Shown piece after piece: positions 25,371-34,149 of a DNA stretch of 64,000 nucleotides (the stretch's first letter is position 1; each line of letters opens with the position of its first letter). The notes below the pieces were generated by a model. It made no database searches, had not been told where the DNA came from, and worked only from the letters and a program-made list of their open reading frames with translations. Where the stretch lies: the NCBI RefSeq assembly GCF_015864945.1, contig NZ_JADYWF010000002.1, positions 310,001 through 374,000 of the forward strand, given 5' to 3'. Both the position numbers and the translations under genes were made by a program. Origin of the DNA: Salinibacterium sp. NG253 (GTDB taxonomy: Bacteria > Actinomycetota > Actinomycetes > Actinomycetales > Microbacteriaceae).

Positions 25371-25979
25371 CTAGCCGAGCGTCGAGACGAAGACCAAAGC
25401 CGTCAGCGCAACGAGAGCCGCGATAGTGCGCCAGTGCCACGTGACTCGCAGCTTCGTGAACTCGCTCGTGGCGGCATCCAGATGCCCATCGTCGCGCAGT
25501 TGCTCCCAATGGGTGCGGATGACATGGGCCGCTTGACCGGAATCAGACGTGATCAGGTCGCCGGGTCGCACAGTGCCGGCCAGATAACTCGACTCGGGCA
25601 GGTTCGCGCCGTCTTGACGCACGGCCGAGAAAACCGAATGGCGACCGGGTGCGGGCGCAGCCCACGCTGTAACGGTGCCGTGCGGAGTCTCGAGAGTGAG
25701 CGCATATTTGGTGTCGATGCGACGGATTTCTGGCCACGCGACCTCGATAGTGCGCAAAACGTTGCGCACGCTGACGCCGGCGGCAGTCACGTAAACGTTG
25801 GGGCGCCAGAACATCGCCCACGTGAGCAGCGAGAGGAGCCCAAAGATGGGCGCGACTTGCAGGGCATCCAGCCAGCGACCTTGAATAGCCGTGATGACAA
25901 GGCCCGCCGCGAAGGCAGCAATGACGATGATCGAAAGTACGCGCCCGAATCGCGAGTGCAGGGTGAAGTTTGGCGACAC
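25371..25979 (-). CDS. PH domain-containing membrane protein
   Basis: 202 residues when started at GTG 25979 (VSPNFTLHSRFG). An ATG at 26027 would add 16 residues that do not look protein-like. Two hydrophobic helices near the start (VLSIIVIAAFAAGLVITAI and VAPIFGLLSLLTWAMF) are followed by a bacterial PH-like beta domain (NVYVTAAGVSVRNVLRTIEV, VAWPEIRRIDTK) and a C-terminal helix (TIAALVALTALVFVS). Actinobacteria have many such proteins of unknown role. It is encoded against the peptide importer operon, between the second permease and the ATPase. Confidence 0.8.
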   Translation of the reverse strand: MSPNFTLHSRFGRVLSIIVIAAFAAGLVITAIQGRWLDALQVAPIFGLLSLLTWAMFWRPNVYVTAAGVSVRNVLRTIEVAWPEIRRIDTKYALTLETPHGTVTAWAAPAPGRHSVFSAVRQDGANLPESSYLAGTVRPGDLITSDSGQAAHVIRTHWEQLRDDGHLDAATSEFTKLRVTWHWRTIAALVALTALVFVSTLG

Positions 25980-26032
25980 GGAACTATGTTCCCACGAGCA
26001 CACCGCATCCAGGGCGAAAGGCGACACTCCTG

Positions 26033-27706
26033 ATGACTGAGACGGCTATGACTGAGACAACAACGAAGACTCCCGCAATTGAGGTCACGAACCTCGGCGT
26101 CGACTTCTGGGTTGAAGGCGAGTGGGTTACCGCTGCCAAGAACGTGAGTTACTCGCTGCAGGGTGGCGAAGTTCTTGCCATCGTGGGCGAATCCGGATCG
26201 GGCAAGAGCACGAGCGCCATGGGGCTGCTCGGGCTGCTGCCCGAGAACGGGCGTATTTCGGGCAGCGTGAAGTTGGCTGGCGAAGAGTTGGTCGGCGCAT
26301 CGCTGCACCGCCTGCGCCAGTTGCGCGGTGCCGGCATCGCGGTGATCTTCCAAGAGCCCATGACAGCGCTCAACCCGGTGTACACGATCGGGTTCCAGAT
26401 CGTTGAGGCGCTTCAAGTGCACAACGCCGGCATGCTGCGGGTGGATGCTAAGAAGCGTGCCCTCGAACTGCTCGCGATGGTCGAACTGCCCGACCCGCAA
26501 AAAGCGTTCGACTCCTACCCACACCAGTTGTCTGGCGGCCAACGCCAGCGGGCGATGATCGCCCAGTCCATCTCGTGCGACCCGCGCGTGCTCATAGCCG
26601 ACGAGCCAACCACGGCGCTCGATGTGACCGTGCAGGCCGAAATTCTGGAGCTGTTGCACCACTTGCGCTCCAAGCTCGACAGCGCGATCATCCTCATCAC
26701 TCACGACATGGGCGTTGTCGCTGACCTCGCCGACCGCGTGATGGTGATGAAAGATGGCGAAGTCGTGGAGACGGGAACCGCAGAAGCGCTGTTCGAGAAG
26801 GCGACGCATCCGTACACCCAGGCGTTGCTCGCCGCGGTTCCTCACCTCGGCGAAGCGGGGGAGGCGTCTGCTTCGAAGGATGACCGCGAGGTTGTACTCA
26901 CCATGTCAGGTGTCGCGATTGAGTATCCGAAGCGTGGGCGTGTGCCTGCCTTCCGTGCCGCCGACGACATCAACCTCACCATTCGTCAGGGCGAAGTTCT
27001 CGGCCTCGTGGGCGAATCCGGTTCGGGCAAGACCACGATCGGTCGTGCCGTTGTCGGTCTACTTCCCGCGGTCGAAGGTACCCTCGACATTGTTGGCACG
27101 AACATGGTCGGCATTAACAAGAACGACCTGCGCGCGGTTCGCCGCGACATCGGCATTGTGTTTCAAGACCCCGGTTCGTCGCTGAACCCGCGGATGCCGA
27201 TCGGCGAAAGCATCGGAGAGCCGCTTCGCCTCGGTGGCGGTTTCAGCCGCAAAGACGAAGAAGCTCGCGTGAGTCTGCTTCTCGACCGGGTGCAACTCTC
27301 GTCTCACATGCGTAACCGCTACCCGCACGAACTGTCGGGTGGACAACGCCAACGCGTTGGAATCGCTCGCGCTTTGGCGCTGAGCCCCAAGCTGCTCGTG
27401 GCCGATGAGCCAACGTCGGCGCTCGACGTGTCGGTGCAAGCGAAAGTGCTCGAGCTCTTCCAAGAACTGCAGAAGGAGCTCGGCTTTGCGTGCCTGTTTG
27501 TAACGCACGACCTCGCTGTGATCGACATCCTCGCTGACCGCATCGCCGTCATGCATCGCGGCAAGATTGTGGAGCAGGGCACGCGTGACCAAGTGTTGCG
27601 AAGCCCGAAGGATCCCTACACGCAGCGACTTATTGCCGCCGTGCCGTTGCCTGATCCTGAAGAACAGCGTCGCCGTCGCACCGAACGCGAAGGTCTTGCC
27701 TCCTAG
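26033..27706 (+). CDS. Peptide ABC transporter ATP-binding protein, two fused ATPase domains
   Basis: 557 residues equal to DppD plus DppF in one chain. Domain 1: Walker [10 protein letters not shown], signature LSGGQRQR, Walker [12 protein letters not shown]. Domain 2: Walker [10 protein letters not shown], signature LSGGQRQR, Walker [12 protein letters not shown]. Each ends with the peptide-importer motif [10 protein letters not shown] or [12 protein letters not shown]. Two in-frame ATGs (26033 and 26048) both begin the repeated MTET; the first is closer to GAAAGG. The fusion replaces the usual heterodimer and drives the permeases encoded upstream. A terminator hairpin follows. Confidence 0.93.
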   Translation: MTETAMTETTTKTPAIEVTNLGVDFWVEGEWVTAAKNVSYSLQGGEVLAIVGESGSGKSTSAMGLLGLLPENGRISGSVKLAGEELVGASLHRLRQLRGAGIAVIFQEPMTALNPVYTIGFQIVEALQVHNAGMLRVDAKKRALELLAMVELPDPQKAFDSYPHQLSGGQRQRAMIAQSISCDPRVLIADEPTTALDVTVQAEILELLHHLRSKLDSAIILITHDMGVVADLADRVMVMKDGEVVETGTAEALFEKATHPYTQALLAAVPHLGEAGEASASKDDREVVLTMSGVAIEYPKRGRVPAFRAADDINLTIRQGEVLGLVGESGSGKTTIGRAVVGLLPAVEGTLDIVGTNMVGINKNDLRAVRRDIGIVFQDPGSSLNPRMPIGESIGEPLRLGGGFSRKDEEARVSLLLDRVQLSSHMRNRYPHELSGGQRQRVGIARALALSPKLLVADEPTSALDVSVQAKVLELFQELQKELGFACLFVTHDLAVIDILADRIAVMHRGKIVEQGTRDQVLRSPKDPYTQRLIAAVPLPDPEEQRRRRTEREGLAS

Positions 27707-27722
27707 CTAAACGGCTACTCAG

Positions 27723-27753
27723 CAGACGGCGGGAACCCGATTCCCGCCGCCTG
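27723..27753. terminator. Terminator hairpin between convergent genes
   Basis: Stem of 13 pairs with one mismatch: CAGACGGCGGGAA (27723-27735) and TTCCCGCCGCCTG (27741-27753), loop CCCGA. It lies 16 bases after the double ATPase stop and 34 bases from the end of the convergent GH18 gene, so it may serve both strands. Confidence 0.75.
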
Positions 27754-27787
27754 CCTCCCGTGACCAACCGGGCATAGAACGGGAAAT

Positions 27788-29383
27788 CTAACGTTCTGTG
27801 CTGGCTGGAGCTAGTGTCGCCGACTCGTCAGTAATGCTGCTGTCGGCGATTGCTTTGACTTCGTCAGAGCTGAGCGGAATCCATGGCGAGCCATCCGGAT
27901 CTGACGAGAATGCGGCAGGGCTGTCGCCCTGGGTCCACCATTTGGCTTCGTAGGGAACACCGTCGAAGAGAACGCGATCGCTTTCTTCGTACACTGACGT
28001 GCCATCCCAGTCCGGGTAGGTGCCGTCGGGCACTGTCGGAACCTCGACGGGGGTTTCACCTTCAAGAACCGGGCCGACGAGCGTCCATGGTGTCTCCCAC
28101 GAGTTGAGTACTGGGTTATCGGGAACATCTCCGCGAGTCCACCACTTGGCTTGATACACGTTGCGGTGCAGCACAACTTTGGTGCCCGCGAGGTAGCTGG
28201 CGTCTTCTTGCCAAATCGGGTAGGGGCTGGTCGCTGGGTCGTCGACGAAGTCGGCAGGATCAGACGGCTCTTCGGTCGTGATGGTTTTGGCTGAGCTTGC
28301 GATGTGACCGTCGAAGTTCTCCGCTAGCAGATCAGCGAACAAGAAGTCGCCCTGATCCACGCCACTGCACGCGTCGGAAACACGAGTGACATCGGCATAG
28401 TTGGGGCCGCAGGTCGTGTCGCGGTTGAGCGACCACATCGACATGCGCCCAAGTCCCTGCTCGGTTGCGAACTCGTTGAGGGTCGTGGCGTCGTCCATCG
28501 TGAAGATTTCGTCTTCGTTGTCGTTCTGGCCGATCATCGGGGTCGCGCCGAGCTTCGTCCAGAGGGTGGCATCCGTCAGTTCGATTCCCGCTTGGTCATA
28601 GAGGATGCCGAGCTGGCGGTGGGTCTCCTCAAGGGCGCGAATGGAGGCGTCCCCGCTGGTTTCGTCGTCGGTCAAGCTCTGACCGAAGTTCATCGTCATG
28701 ATGTTGACGCCAGAGACGTCTACGCCGGCATCCAACATTTGAGTGATCGCTGTGGTGCCATCTTCGGTGAGGCCGAAGGTGGCCGCGGGCAACGTGAGCC
28801 ACACGGCGAGGTCGTCGCCAGCAGCGCGGCGCGACTGCTGCAAGTCAGCAATGGCAGCGGCGCGACGTTCACCGGCAGCGGTATCGCTAAGGTTCTCTCC
28901 CTCGATGTCGAGGTCGATCGTGGTGGAGGCGTAGCGGTCAATCACCGAGCTGTAGGCCTCGACGAGACTGTCATGATCGGTGCAGGATGTCGCGAGCTCG
29001 TCGTTCAGTAGTCCGCCGAACGATACCCCGACATCCCCACCCTGCTGTTGCAAGCGTGCGATGCGGCGGTCGAGGTCGAGCGAGACTGCTGCCTCATCCA
29101 TTGTGTAGGCGGTGCCCCAGGTGGGAGTACAGCCGTCGTCGGTTGCGGCGACGATGAACGACAGCATGACCTCTTTGCCACTGTCTGAGGTCGCCGATTC
29201 GAACTCGTAGCTTGGCGTTGCCGTGACATCCACGTAGGCGGCGAACCACGGGTCGGGGGCTGGTGCCGCTTGGGTCGATGCCCACGCTTGGTAGGCGAAC
29301 AGGCCGCCAGCAGCAACGGCGACAGCCACAATCGCTGCAATAACGAGCCGCCAGAAGGAAAGACGACGGGTAGCTGAACTCAT
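27788..29383 (-). CDS. Membrane-anchored GH18 chitinase-like protein with two chitin-binding modules
   Basis: 531 residues. A signal anchor (residues about 11-33) is followed by a GH18 barrel with the catalytic strand TIDLDIEG: Asp157, Asp159 and the acid Glu161 fit DxDxE, although the first Asp of DGxDxDxE is replaced. Two C-terminal carbohydrate-binding modules of the ChiC/CBM5-12 type lie at about 388-434 and 456-502, each with YxAKWWTxGD (YQAKWWTRGD, YEAKWWTQGD). It should bind and cleave chitin or another beta-1,4-GlcNAc polymer at the outer membrane surface. Its start overlaps the stop of a glycosyltransferase gene by 4 nt, so it may act on that enzyme's product. Confidence 0.85.
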   Translation of the reverse strand: MSSATRRLSFWRLVIAAIVAVAVAAGGLFAYQAWASTQAAPAPDPWFAAYVDVTATPSYEFESATSDSGKEVMLSFIVAATDDGCTPTWGTAYTMDEAAVSLDLDRRIARLQQQGGDVGVSFGGLLNDELATSCTDHDSLVEAYSSVIDRYASTTIDLDIEGENLSDTAAGERRAAAIADLQQSRRAAGDDLAVWLTLPAATFGLTEDGTTAITQMLDAGVDVSGVNIMTMNFGQSLTDDETSGDASIRALEETHRQLGILYDQAGIELTDATLWTKLGATPMIGQNDNEDEIFTMDDATTLNEFATEQGLGRMSMWSLNRDTTCGPNYADVTRVSDACSGVDQGDFLFADLLAENFDGHIASSAKTITTEEPSDPADFVDDPATSPYPIWQEDASYLAGTKVVLHRNVYQAKWWTRGDVPDNPVLNSWETPWTLVGPVLEGETPVEVPTVPDGTYPDWDGTSVYEESDRVLFDGVPYEAKWWTQGDSPAAFSSDPDGSPWIPLSSDEVKAIADSSITDESATLAPASTER

Positions 29384-31692
29384 GATCGAACCTCTCTGGT
29401 TTCGTCAATGGGTGGGAGCATTTCGGCGAAGACAATCGAGTCGCGCACCTTGTGGTGCGATCCGCTGTCATCCCCGTAGTAGAGGATCGCGCGCCAGTCG
29501 AGCGTGGTCGATTCCGGCTCGGTTTCCGCCTTTTGTTTCTTGGGTTTGCGCTCGACGAACAGGGGACTGGTGACCCCAATCCAGATGTCGACGATCGCAT
29601 TCCAGATGCCGATGTAGGAGACGACAGCGAGGCCAGCGAGAATCATGTTGAACGCGGCGAAAGCGGCGTTGCCCCAGTTGCCGGCATTGAGGTCTCGCCA
29701 GAAGGTGAAGGCAGAGAACCCAATGATGATCAGCGGTGCAATCACATACAGCAGCGGGGTTGCCGTGCGGTTGCGCACCTTGGGGGTACGGGCGAACGGA
29801 ATCTTCTTGCTCGTGATGGCCTGCTCGAGCGACTTCAGCACGCCGGCCAAGTTCACCGGAAGAAGGATCAGGTTGAAGCCGTAGATGCGGAAAATATCGC
29901 TGAACTTGTAACCGCTGTAGCGCAGGTCACTTCCCATTGCCAAGAAGTACGGAACCGCCGCAAGCAGAACCACCGGGCTCAGCAGTCGGCTGTCGTAGGG
30001 GTAGGCGAGGAGGAAGACGAGGCCGAAGCTGGCCCACGTGATCGACGTCATGTAGTTCACGCGCAGGAAGAACTCGGTCCACGGCACCGTTTCGCCGCGG
30101 GCCCGGCGCTCACGCATCTGGCGCATGAGCTTCGGCATGATCAACAGGCCACCGTTGGCCCAACGACGACGCTGAACAACCAGCGATCCGAAGTCGGGCG
30201 GGGTGGCGCTGTAGCTCAAACGCTCAGGGTAATTGACGAGCGTCCAACCATGGGTGCCGAGGTCGATGCTCGACTCGGTGTCTTCGATAACAGTGCGGTC
30301 TTGAACATACCGTTTGACGGTAAAGCCGCCCTCGGTTTCGGTCTCGACAATGTCATCCAGAGCAGCCTTGCGGATGACGGCGTTAGCGCCAACCCAGAAG
30401 GTGGCGCCGTAGTACGACTTGCCCTGGTGCAGGATGTGCTGCAGGTCGGTCGTCGCCCCAGCGAGGCGTTCGATGCGCGTGCTAGCACCGCGGAACGAGG
30501 AGTACGGAGTCTGCGTCACCGCAACGCGCGCGTTGTCTTTTTGCTCGAGAAGGTAGACGAGACGCAGGCAATAGTCGCGCAGCAGCAGCGAGTCGGCGTC
30601 GAGCGTGAGGAGGTATTCCGAATCAGGAATAGAGAGGTCACCGGCTCCGGCCTGGGTTACGGGCCGCAGCACCGTGCCGTCGGGAGTTTCTTCGGGGCGG
30701 TAGTTGCCACCCATCAGGCCGATGTAGGCGTTGAGGTTCATTGCCTTGTTTGCTTCGTGAGAAACAGACGCGTAGAGCTTGCGCTCGAAGGTGGAGAGCT
30801 CAGCATCGAAGGTGCGCGCGAGGCGACGGTAGAGCTCATGCAAGCGTGTTGCTGGCGGAACCATATTCTCGTCGAGAGCGGCGCCCAACGCATCGGCTGT
30901 CAGCTGAAGCTCTCCCGCTAAGCCCTGAAGAACCTGTGTGACGAAGAACTCGTCAACGTGGTCAATGCGCTGTTCCTTGTCGGCTTTGTTCTCCAGCCAC
31001 GCGGCTGCCCACTGGTAATGACCGGCGAGATCCGCGAGCTCGGTGATGCCCATCGGGCGTTGTTGGCGCAGTCGTGATTCGAAGACCGACAGAGCATCAG
31101 CGAATCGCGCGCGGGGCGCTGCGAGCTCGCGCTGGATCTCTTCGGTGAGTTGGCGTGACTTCGACAGCTGGGCTGCGGCATCCGGGTCGTCGGGAAAGGG
31201 CGGGTCATCAAGCAGAAGCACGACGCGAAGGCTCGGGTACTCCTGGAGGCATGCCGACCAGAGGGTGGCACGAACAACGTCGGGCTCTTCGCTGTAGCTC
31301 GGCACGAGCACGGTGATGGAACCCTGATTGTCGGCAAAGTGACGGTCGAGTTCAGCTCGTGGCACACGAGCGTGTGCACGAAAGCGTTGGAAGGCGCCAT
31401 GACGGGCGATCAAGTACATGAGCGCCGAGAAGGTCAGGAAGGTCACCACAATGACGTAGGAGACGGCCTCCATTGTGAAGCGGAAACTCTCGGTGCCGTT
31501 GTTGATGAACTGACGAGCGATTGTGTAGATGACATAGGTCAGCCAAAACACGACGGTGGCGACAATAGCGAGGCGGGCGAGCGCGATTTTGCGGTCGCTC
31601 GGCGCGGGATGGACAGTGGGCAGCGGTTCGAGGCGCGACTCAGCGCCCCACTGGCGACGCCGGGAAGGCGCCACCGTAGGATTTTTGGGCAT
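29380..31692 (-). CDS. Processive family 2 glycosyltransferase (cellulose/chitin synthase-like)
   Basis: 770 residues from the ATG at 31692, preferred over an upstream TTG because AAGGGATC precedes it. Two N-terminal membrane helices (about 40-100) lead to a GT-A domain: nucleotide-binding DD in VVLLLDDPPFPDD, the metal-binding Asp in LLTLDADS, the acceptor-site ED in TVIEDTES and VQRRRW (Q/RxxRW). These are the D,D,D,QxxRW residues of processive synthases. Several further helices form the export channel. A roughly 150-residue helical insertion separates the first Asp motif from DADS. No PilZ domain is seen. It is coupled to the GH18 gene, suggesting an exopolysaccharide synthesis and trimming pair. 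Confidence 0.9.
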   Translation of the reverse strand: MPKNPTVAPSRRRQWGAESRLEPLPTVHPAPSDRKIALARLAIVATVVFWLTYVIYTIARQFINNGTESFRFTMEAVSYVIVVTFLTFSALMYLIARHGAFQRFRAHARVPRAELDRHFADNQGSITVLVPSYSEEPDVVRATLWSACLQEYPSLRVVLLLDDPPFPDDPDAAAQLSKSRQLTEEIQRELAAPRARFADALSVFESRLRQQRPMGITELADLAGHYQWAAAWLENKADKEQRIDHVDEFFVTQVLQGLAGELQLTADALGAALDENMVPPATRLHELYRRLARTFDAELSTFERKLYASVSHEANKAMNLNAYIGLMGGNYRPEETPDGTVLRPVTQAGAGDLSIPDSEYLLTLDADSLLLRDYCLRLVYLLEQKDNARVAVTQTPYSSFRGASTRIERLAGATTDLQHILHQGKSYYGATFWVGANAVIRKAALDDIVETETEGGFTVKRYVQDRTVIEDTESSIDLGTHGWTLVNYPERLSYSATPPDFGSLVVQRRRWANGGLLIMPKLMRQMRERRARGETVPWTEFFLRVNYMTSITWASFGLVFLLAYPYDSRLLSPVVLLAAVPYFLAMGSDLRYSGYKFSDIFRIYGFNLILLPVNLAGVLKSLEQAITSKKIPFARTPKVRNRTATPLLYVIAPLIIIGFSAFTFWRDLNAGNWGNAAFAAFNMILAGLAVVSYIGIWNAIVDIWIGVTSPLFVERKPKKQKAETEPESTTLDWRAILYYGDDSGSHHKVRDSIVFAEMLPPIDETREVRS

Positions 31693-31710
31693 AGTGGTTA
31701 GATCCCTTGT

Positions 31711-31776
31711 GTGCAAGATCGGTATCTTTCGGGTAGACGCCGGCGGGTATCTTGCACGCCCAGTATTCGCACTGGG
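31711..31776. promoter_or_regulatory. Inverted repeats between the GT2 and flavin monooxygenase genes
   Basis: A 9-bp inverted repeat GTGCAAGAT (31711-31719) / ATCTTGCAC (31749-31757), centres 38 bp apart, lies just upstream of the GT2 start. Next to it is CCCAGT ATTCGC ACTGGG (31759-31776) followed by TTTTGTCTTT, which could be a weak rightward terminator or attenuator. No regulator gene is adjacent, so the function is open. Confidence 0.4.
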
Positions 31777-31888
31777 TTTTGTCTTTGCAAGGAAACGTTA
31801 CGCTCCGACAAATTGGTCTACCCGCCAAAAGCGGTCTAGTAAGCTGCGGAAACGCCTTGAATATCGTTGTTCATCCCGGGAGGAACGA

Positions 31889-33193
31889 ATGCCTCGCACC
31901 ATCGCCATCATCGGCGCTGGTCCTTCGGGACTCGCCGCTGCCCGGGCTCTCGATAAGGCGGGCATCCACTACGTCGGTTTTGAGTCGGCAGACGACGTCG
32001 GTGGTCTCTGGAATATCGACAATCCGCGCAGCACGATGTACGAGTCTGCGCACCTCATTTCCTCGCGCACGACGACCGAGTTTCACGAACTACCCATGCA
32101 GACCACGGCCGATTATCCGAGCCATCGCGAACTCAAAAAGTACTTTCGGGCCTACAGCGATCGCTTCGATCTGGGCGAGAAGTTCCTGTTCAACACCACC
32201 GTGGAACGCCTTGAACCGGCCGATGATGGTGGCTGGAACGTCACGAGCACCACCACGGGGCACGAGCCGCGAACGGAACGCTTCGACGGTGTTGTGCTTG
32301 CTAACGGCACGCTAGCCCACCCCAGCATCCCGCAGTTTGAAGGTAAATTTGCTGGTGAGATCATTCATTCGAGCCAGTACAAAAAGGCCACGATGTTTGC
32401 CGGCAAACGCGTGCTCGTAGTGGGCGCTGGCAATAGCGGGTGTGACATCGCCGTGGACGCGGTGCACCATGCCGACAGCATCGACCTGAGTGTGCGCCGG
32501 GGCTACTACTTTGTTCCGCGCTACCTGTTTGGCAAACCAGCGGACACCCTCAATCAGGGTCGCCCGCTGCCAGCCCGCCTCAAGCAATTCATCGACAAGC
32601 GAGTGTTGCGCGCGTTCACGGGTGACCCGGTGAAGTTCGGCTTTCCTCAGCCCGACTACCGCATCTACGAATCACACCCCATCGTGAACACTCTCGTGCT
32701 CGGCCATCTCGGCCAGGGCGACCTGCGCGTCGTGCCCGCACCCGAGCGCTTTAACGGGAATACGGTGCACTTTACGGATGGCTCCGAGGCCGACTACGAC
32801 CTCATCGTGTTGGCTACCGGGTACACGCTTGCGTACCCCTTTGTGGGGGCTGAGCACCTCAATTGGTCTTCCGACGCGCCCGAGCTGTATGTGAATATTT
32901 TTCCGCCTAGTTTCAATGGTCTCTACGTCATGGGAATGATTGAAGCGAGCGGCATCGGCTGGCAGGGGCGATACGAACAAGCCAAGCTTCTTGCGGCCTA
33001 TCTGGCGGCTCAAGACACGGCGCCCCGCGCCGCCGCCCACTTTCGCGAAACAGCCGAAGAACCGTGGCCCGACCTCACCGGCGGCTACAAATATTTGGCG
33101 CTCGAGCGCATGTCGTACTACGTCAATAAGGATGCCTACCGACGCACCATTCGACGCTTGCTTGAGACGCTCACCCGAAAGGCCAGCTCATGA
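31889..33193 (+). CDS. Class B flavin-containing monooxygenase
   Basis: 434 residues from the ATG at 31889, which has GGGAGGAA directly upstream; the open frame before it is not protein-like. FAD-binding GAGPSG is at residues 9-14, the FMO fingerprint FxGxxxHxxxY is Phe154-Tyr164 (FAGEIIHSSQY), and a second NADPH-binding Rossmann motif GAGNSG follows. ATGY of VLATGYTLAYPF links the domains. Such enzymes hydroxylate soft N or S centres or carry out Baeyer-Villiger oxidations. Its stop overlaps the start of a bile-acid symporter-family gene (ATGA), so oxidation and transport of a terpenoid-like or organic anion substrate is a fair guess. Confidence 0.9.
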   Translation: MPRTIAIIGAGPSGLAAARALDKAGIHYVGFESADDVGGLWNIDNPRSTMYESAHLISSRTTTEFHELPMQTTADYPSHRELKKYFRAYSDRFDLGEKFLFNTTVERLEPADDGGWNVTSTTTGHEPRTERFDGVVLANGTLAHPSIPQFEGKFAGEIIHSSQYKKATMFAGKRVLVVGAGNSGCDIAVDAVHHADSIDLSVRRGYYFVPRYLFGKPADTLNQGRPLPARLKQFIDKRVLRAFTGDPVKFGFPQPDYRIYESHPIVNTLVLGHLGQGDLRVVPAPERFNGNTVHFTDGSEADYDLIVLATGYTLAYPFVGAEHLNWSSDAPELYVNIFPPSFNGLYVMGMIEASGIGWQGRYEQAKLLAAYLAAQDTAPRAAAHFRETAEEPWPDLTGGYKYLALERMSYYVNKDAYRRTIRRLLETLTRKASS

Positions 33194-34149
33194 CGATCGA
33201 TGATGCGCAACTCAACTTCAGCCCTGGCTCGCTCATCGCGCTCAGCATCGTGCTTGGCCTCATCATGTTCGGAATCGCCCTCGATACGAGCCTCGAAGAC
33301 TTTCGGGCAGTTGTGAAAGCACCCCGCGCGTTCGCCATCTCGCTCGTTGCCCAACTCGTGCTTTTGCCCGCGGTCACCTTCGGCCTCACCCTGCTGTTGC
33401 AGGTCGGCCCGTCGATTGCCCTCGGGATGATTCTGGTCGCGTGTTGTCCGCCGGGAAACATTTCACAAGTGCTCACCTATCGGGCGCGGGGCAACGTCGC
33501 TCTCTCGGTCTCGATGACGGCAGTCACCAATGTGATCTACATCGTCATGCTGCCCGTGAACCTGTCCCTGTGGGGCGGCTGGCACCCCACCGCGTCCAGC
33601 ATTCTAGAAACTGTGAGCCTCAACGCCGGGCAGATGTTGCTCGAAATTGTGCTCATCATCGGGCTGCCGTTTGCTGTGGGCTTCGCCATCAAAAACCGCT
33701 GGCCTGCCTTCGCTAAGAAGGTGCAACCCACCGTGAAATGGATCAGTCTGCTCGCGCTCCTCGGCTTCATCATTGCGGCGCTCGCCGGCAATTTCCAGTT
33801 CTTCATTGCCTATGTGGGGATCGTGCTGCTCGCCGTGTTTCTGCACGATGCGATCGCGCTCGGTCTCGGCTACGCGAGTGCGCGACTCGGCGGACTCGCG
33901 CTCTACGAAGCCAAAGCAGTCACGTTCGAAGTTGGCATCCGCAACGCGGGACTCGGGCTCGGTTTAGTCTTCACCTTCTTTGGGGGACTAGGCGGAATGG
34001 CCGTTGTTGCGGGATGGTGGGGTATCTGGGACATCATCGCGGGCCTCGCGCTGGCGACCTGGTGGGGACGCCGAAAGGCTCGGGGCGTCAATGACGGCTC
34101 GGGGCCGATCTCCGGCAGCCCCGCAAACGAAGCGGAGGCACACGCATGA
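33190..34149 (+). CDS. Bile acid:sodium symporter family (BASS) transporter
   Basis: 319 residues with nine or ten hydrophobic helices. The substrate and Na+-site region CCPPGNISQVLTYRARGNVAL matches BASS proteins and is split here into CCPPGNISQV and LTYRARGNVAL. The later EVGIRNAGLGLGL matches the second conserved core. BASS members move organic anions such as bile acids, pantoate or pyruvate with Na+. It overlaps the monooxygenase upstream and the epimerase downstream by 4 nt each, so the three genes are one tightly coupled unit. Confidence 0.9.
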   Translation: MTIDDAQLNFSPGSLIALSIVLGLIMFGIALDTSLEDFRAVVKAPRAFAISLVAQLVLLPAVTFGLTLLLQVGPSIALGMILVACCPPGNISQVLTYRARGNVALSVSMTAVTNVIYIVMLPVNLSLWGGWHPTASSILETVSLNAGQMLLEIVLIIGLPFAVGFAIKNRWPAFAKKVQPTVKWISLLALLGFIIAALAGNFQFFIAYVGIVLLAVFLHDAIALGLGYASARLGGLALYEAKAVTFEVGIRNAGLGLGLVFTFFGGLGGMAVVAGWWGIWDIIAGLALATWWGRRKARGVNDGSGPISGSPANEAEAHA

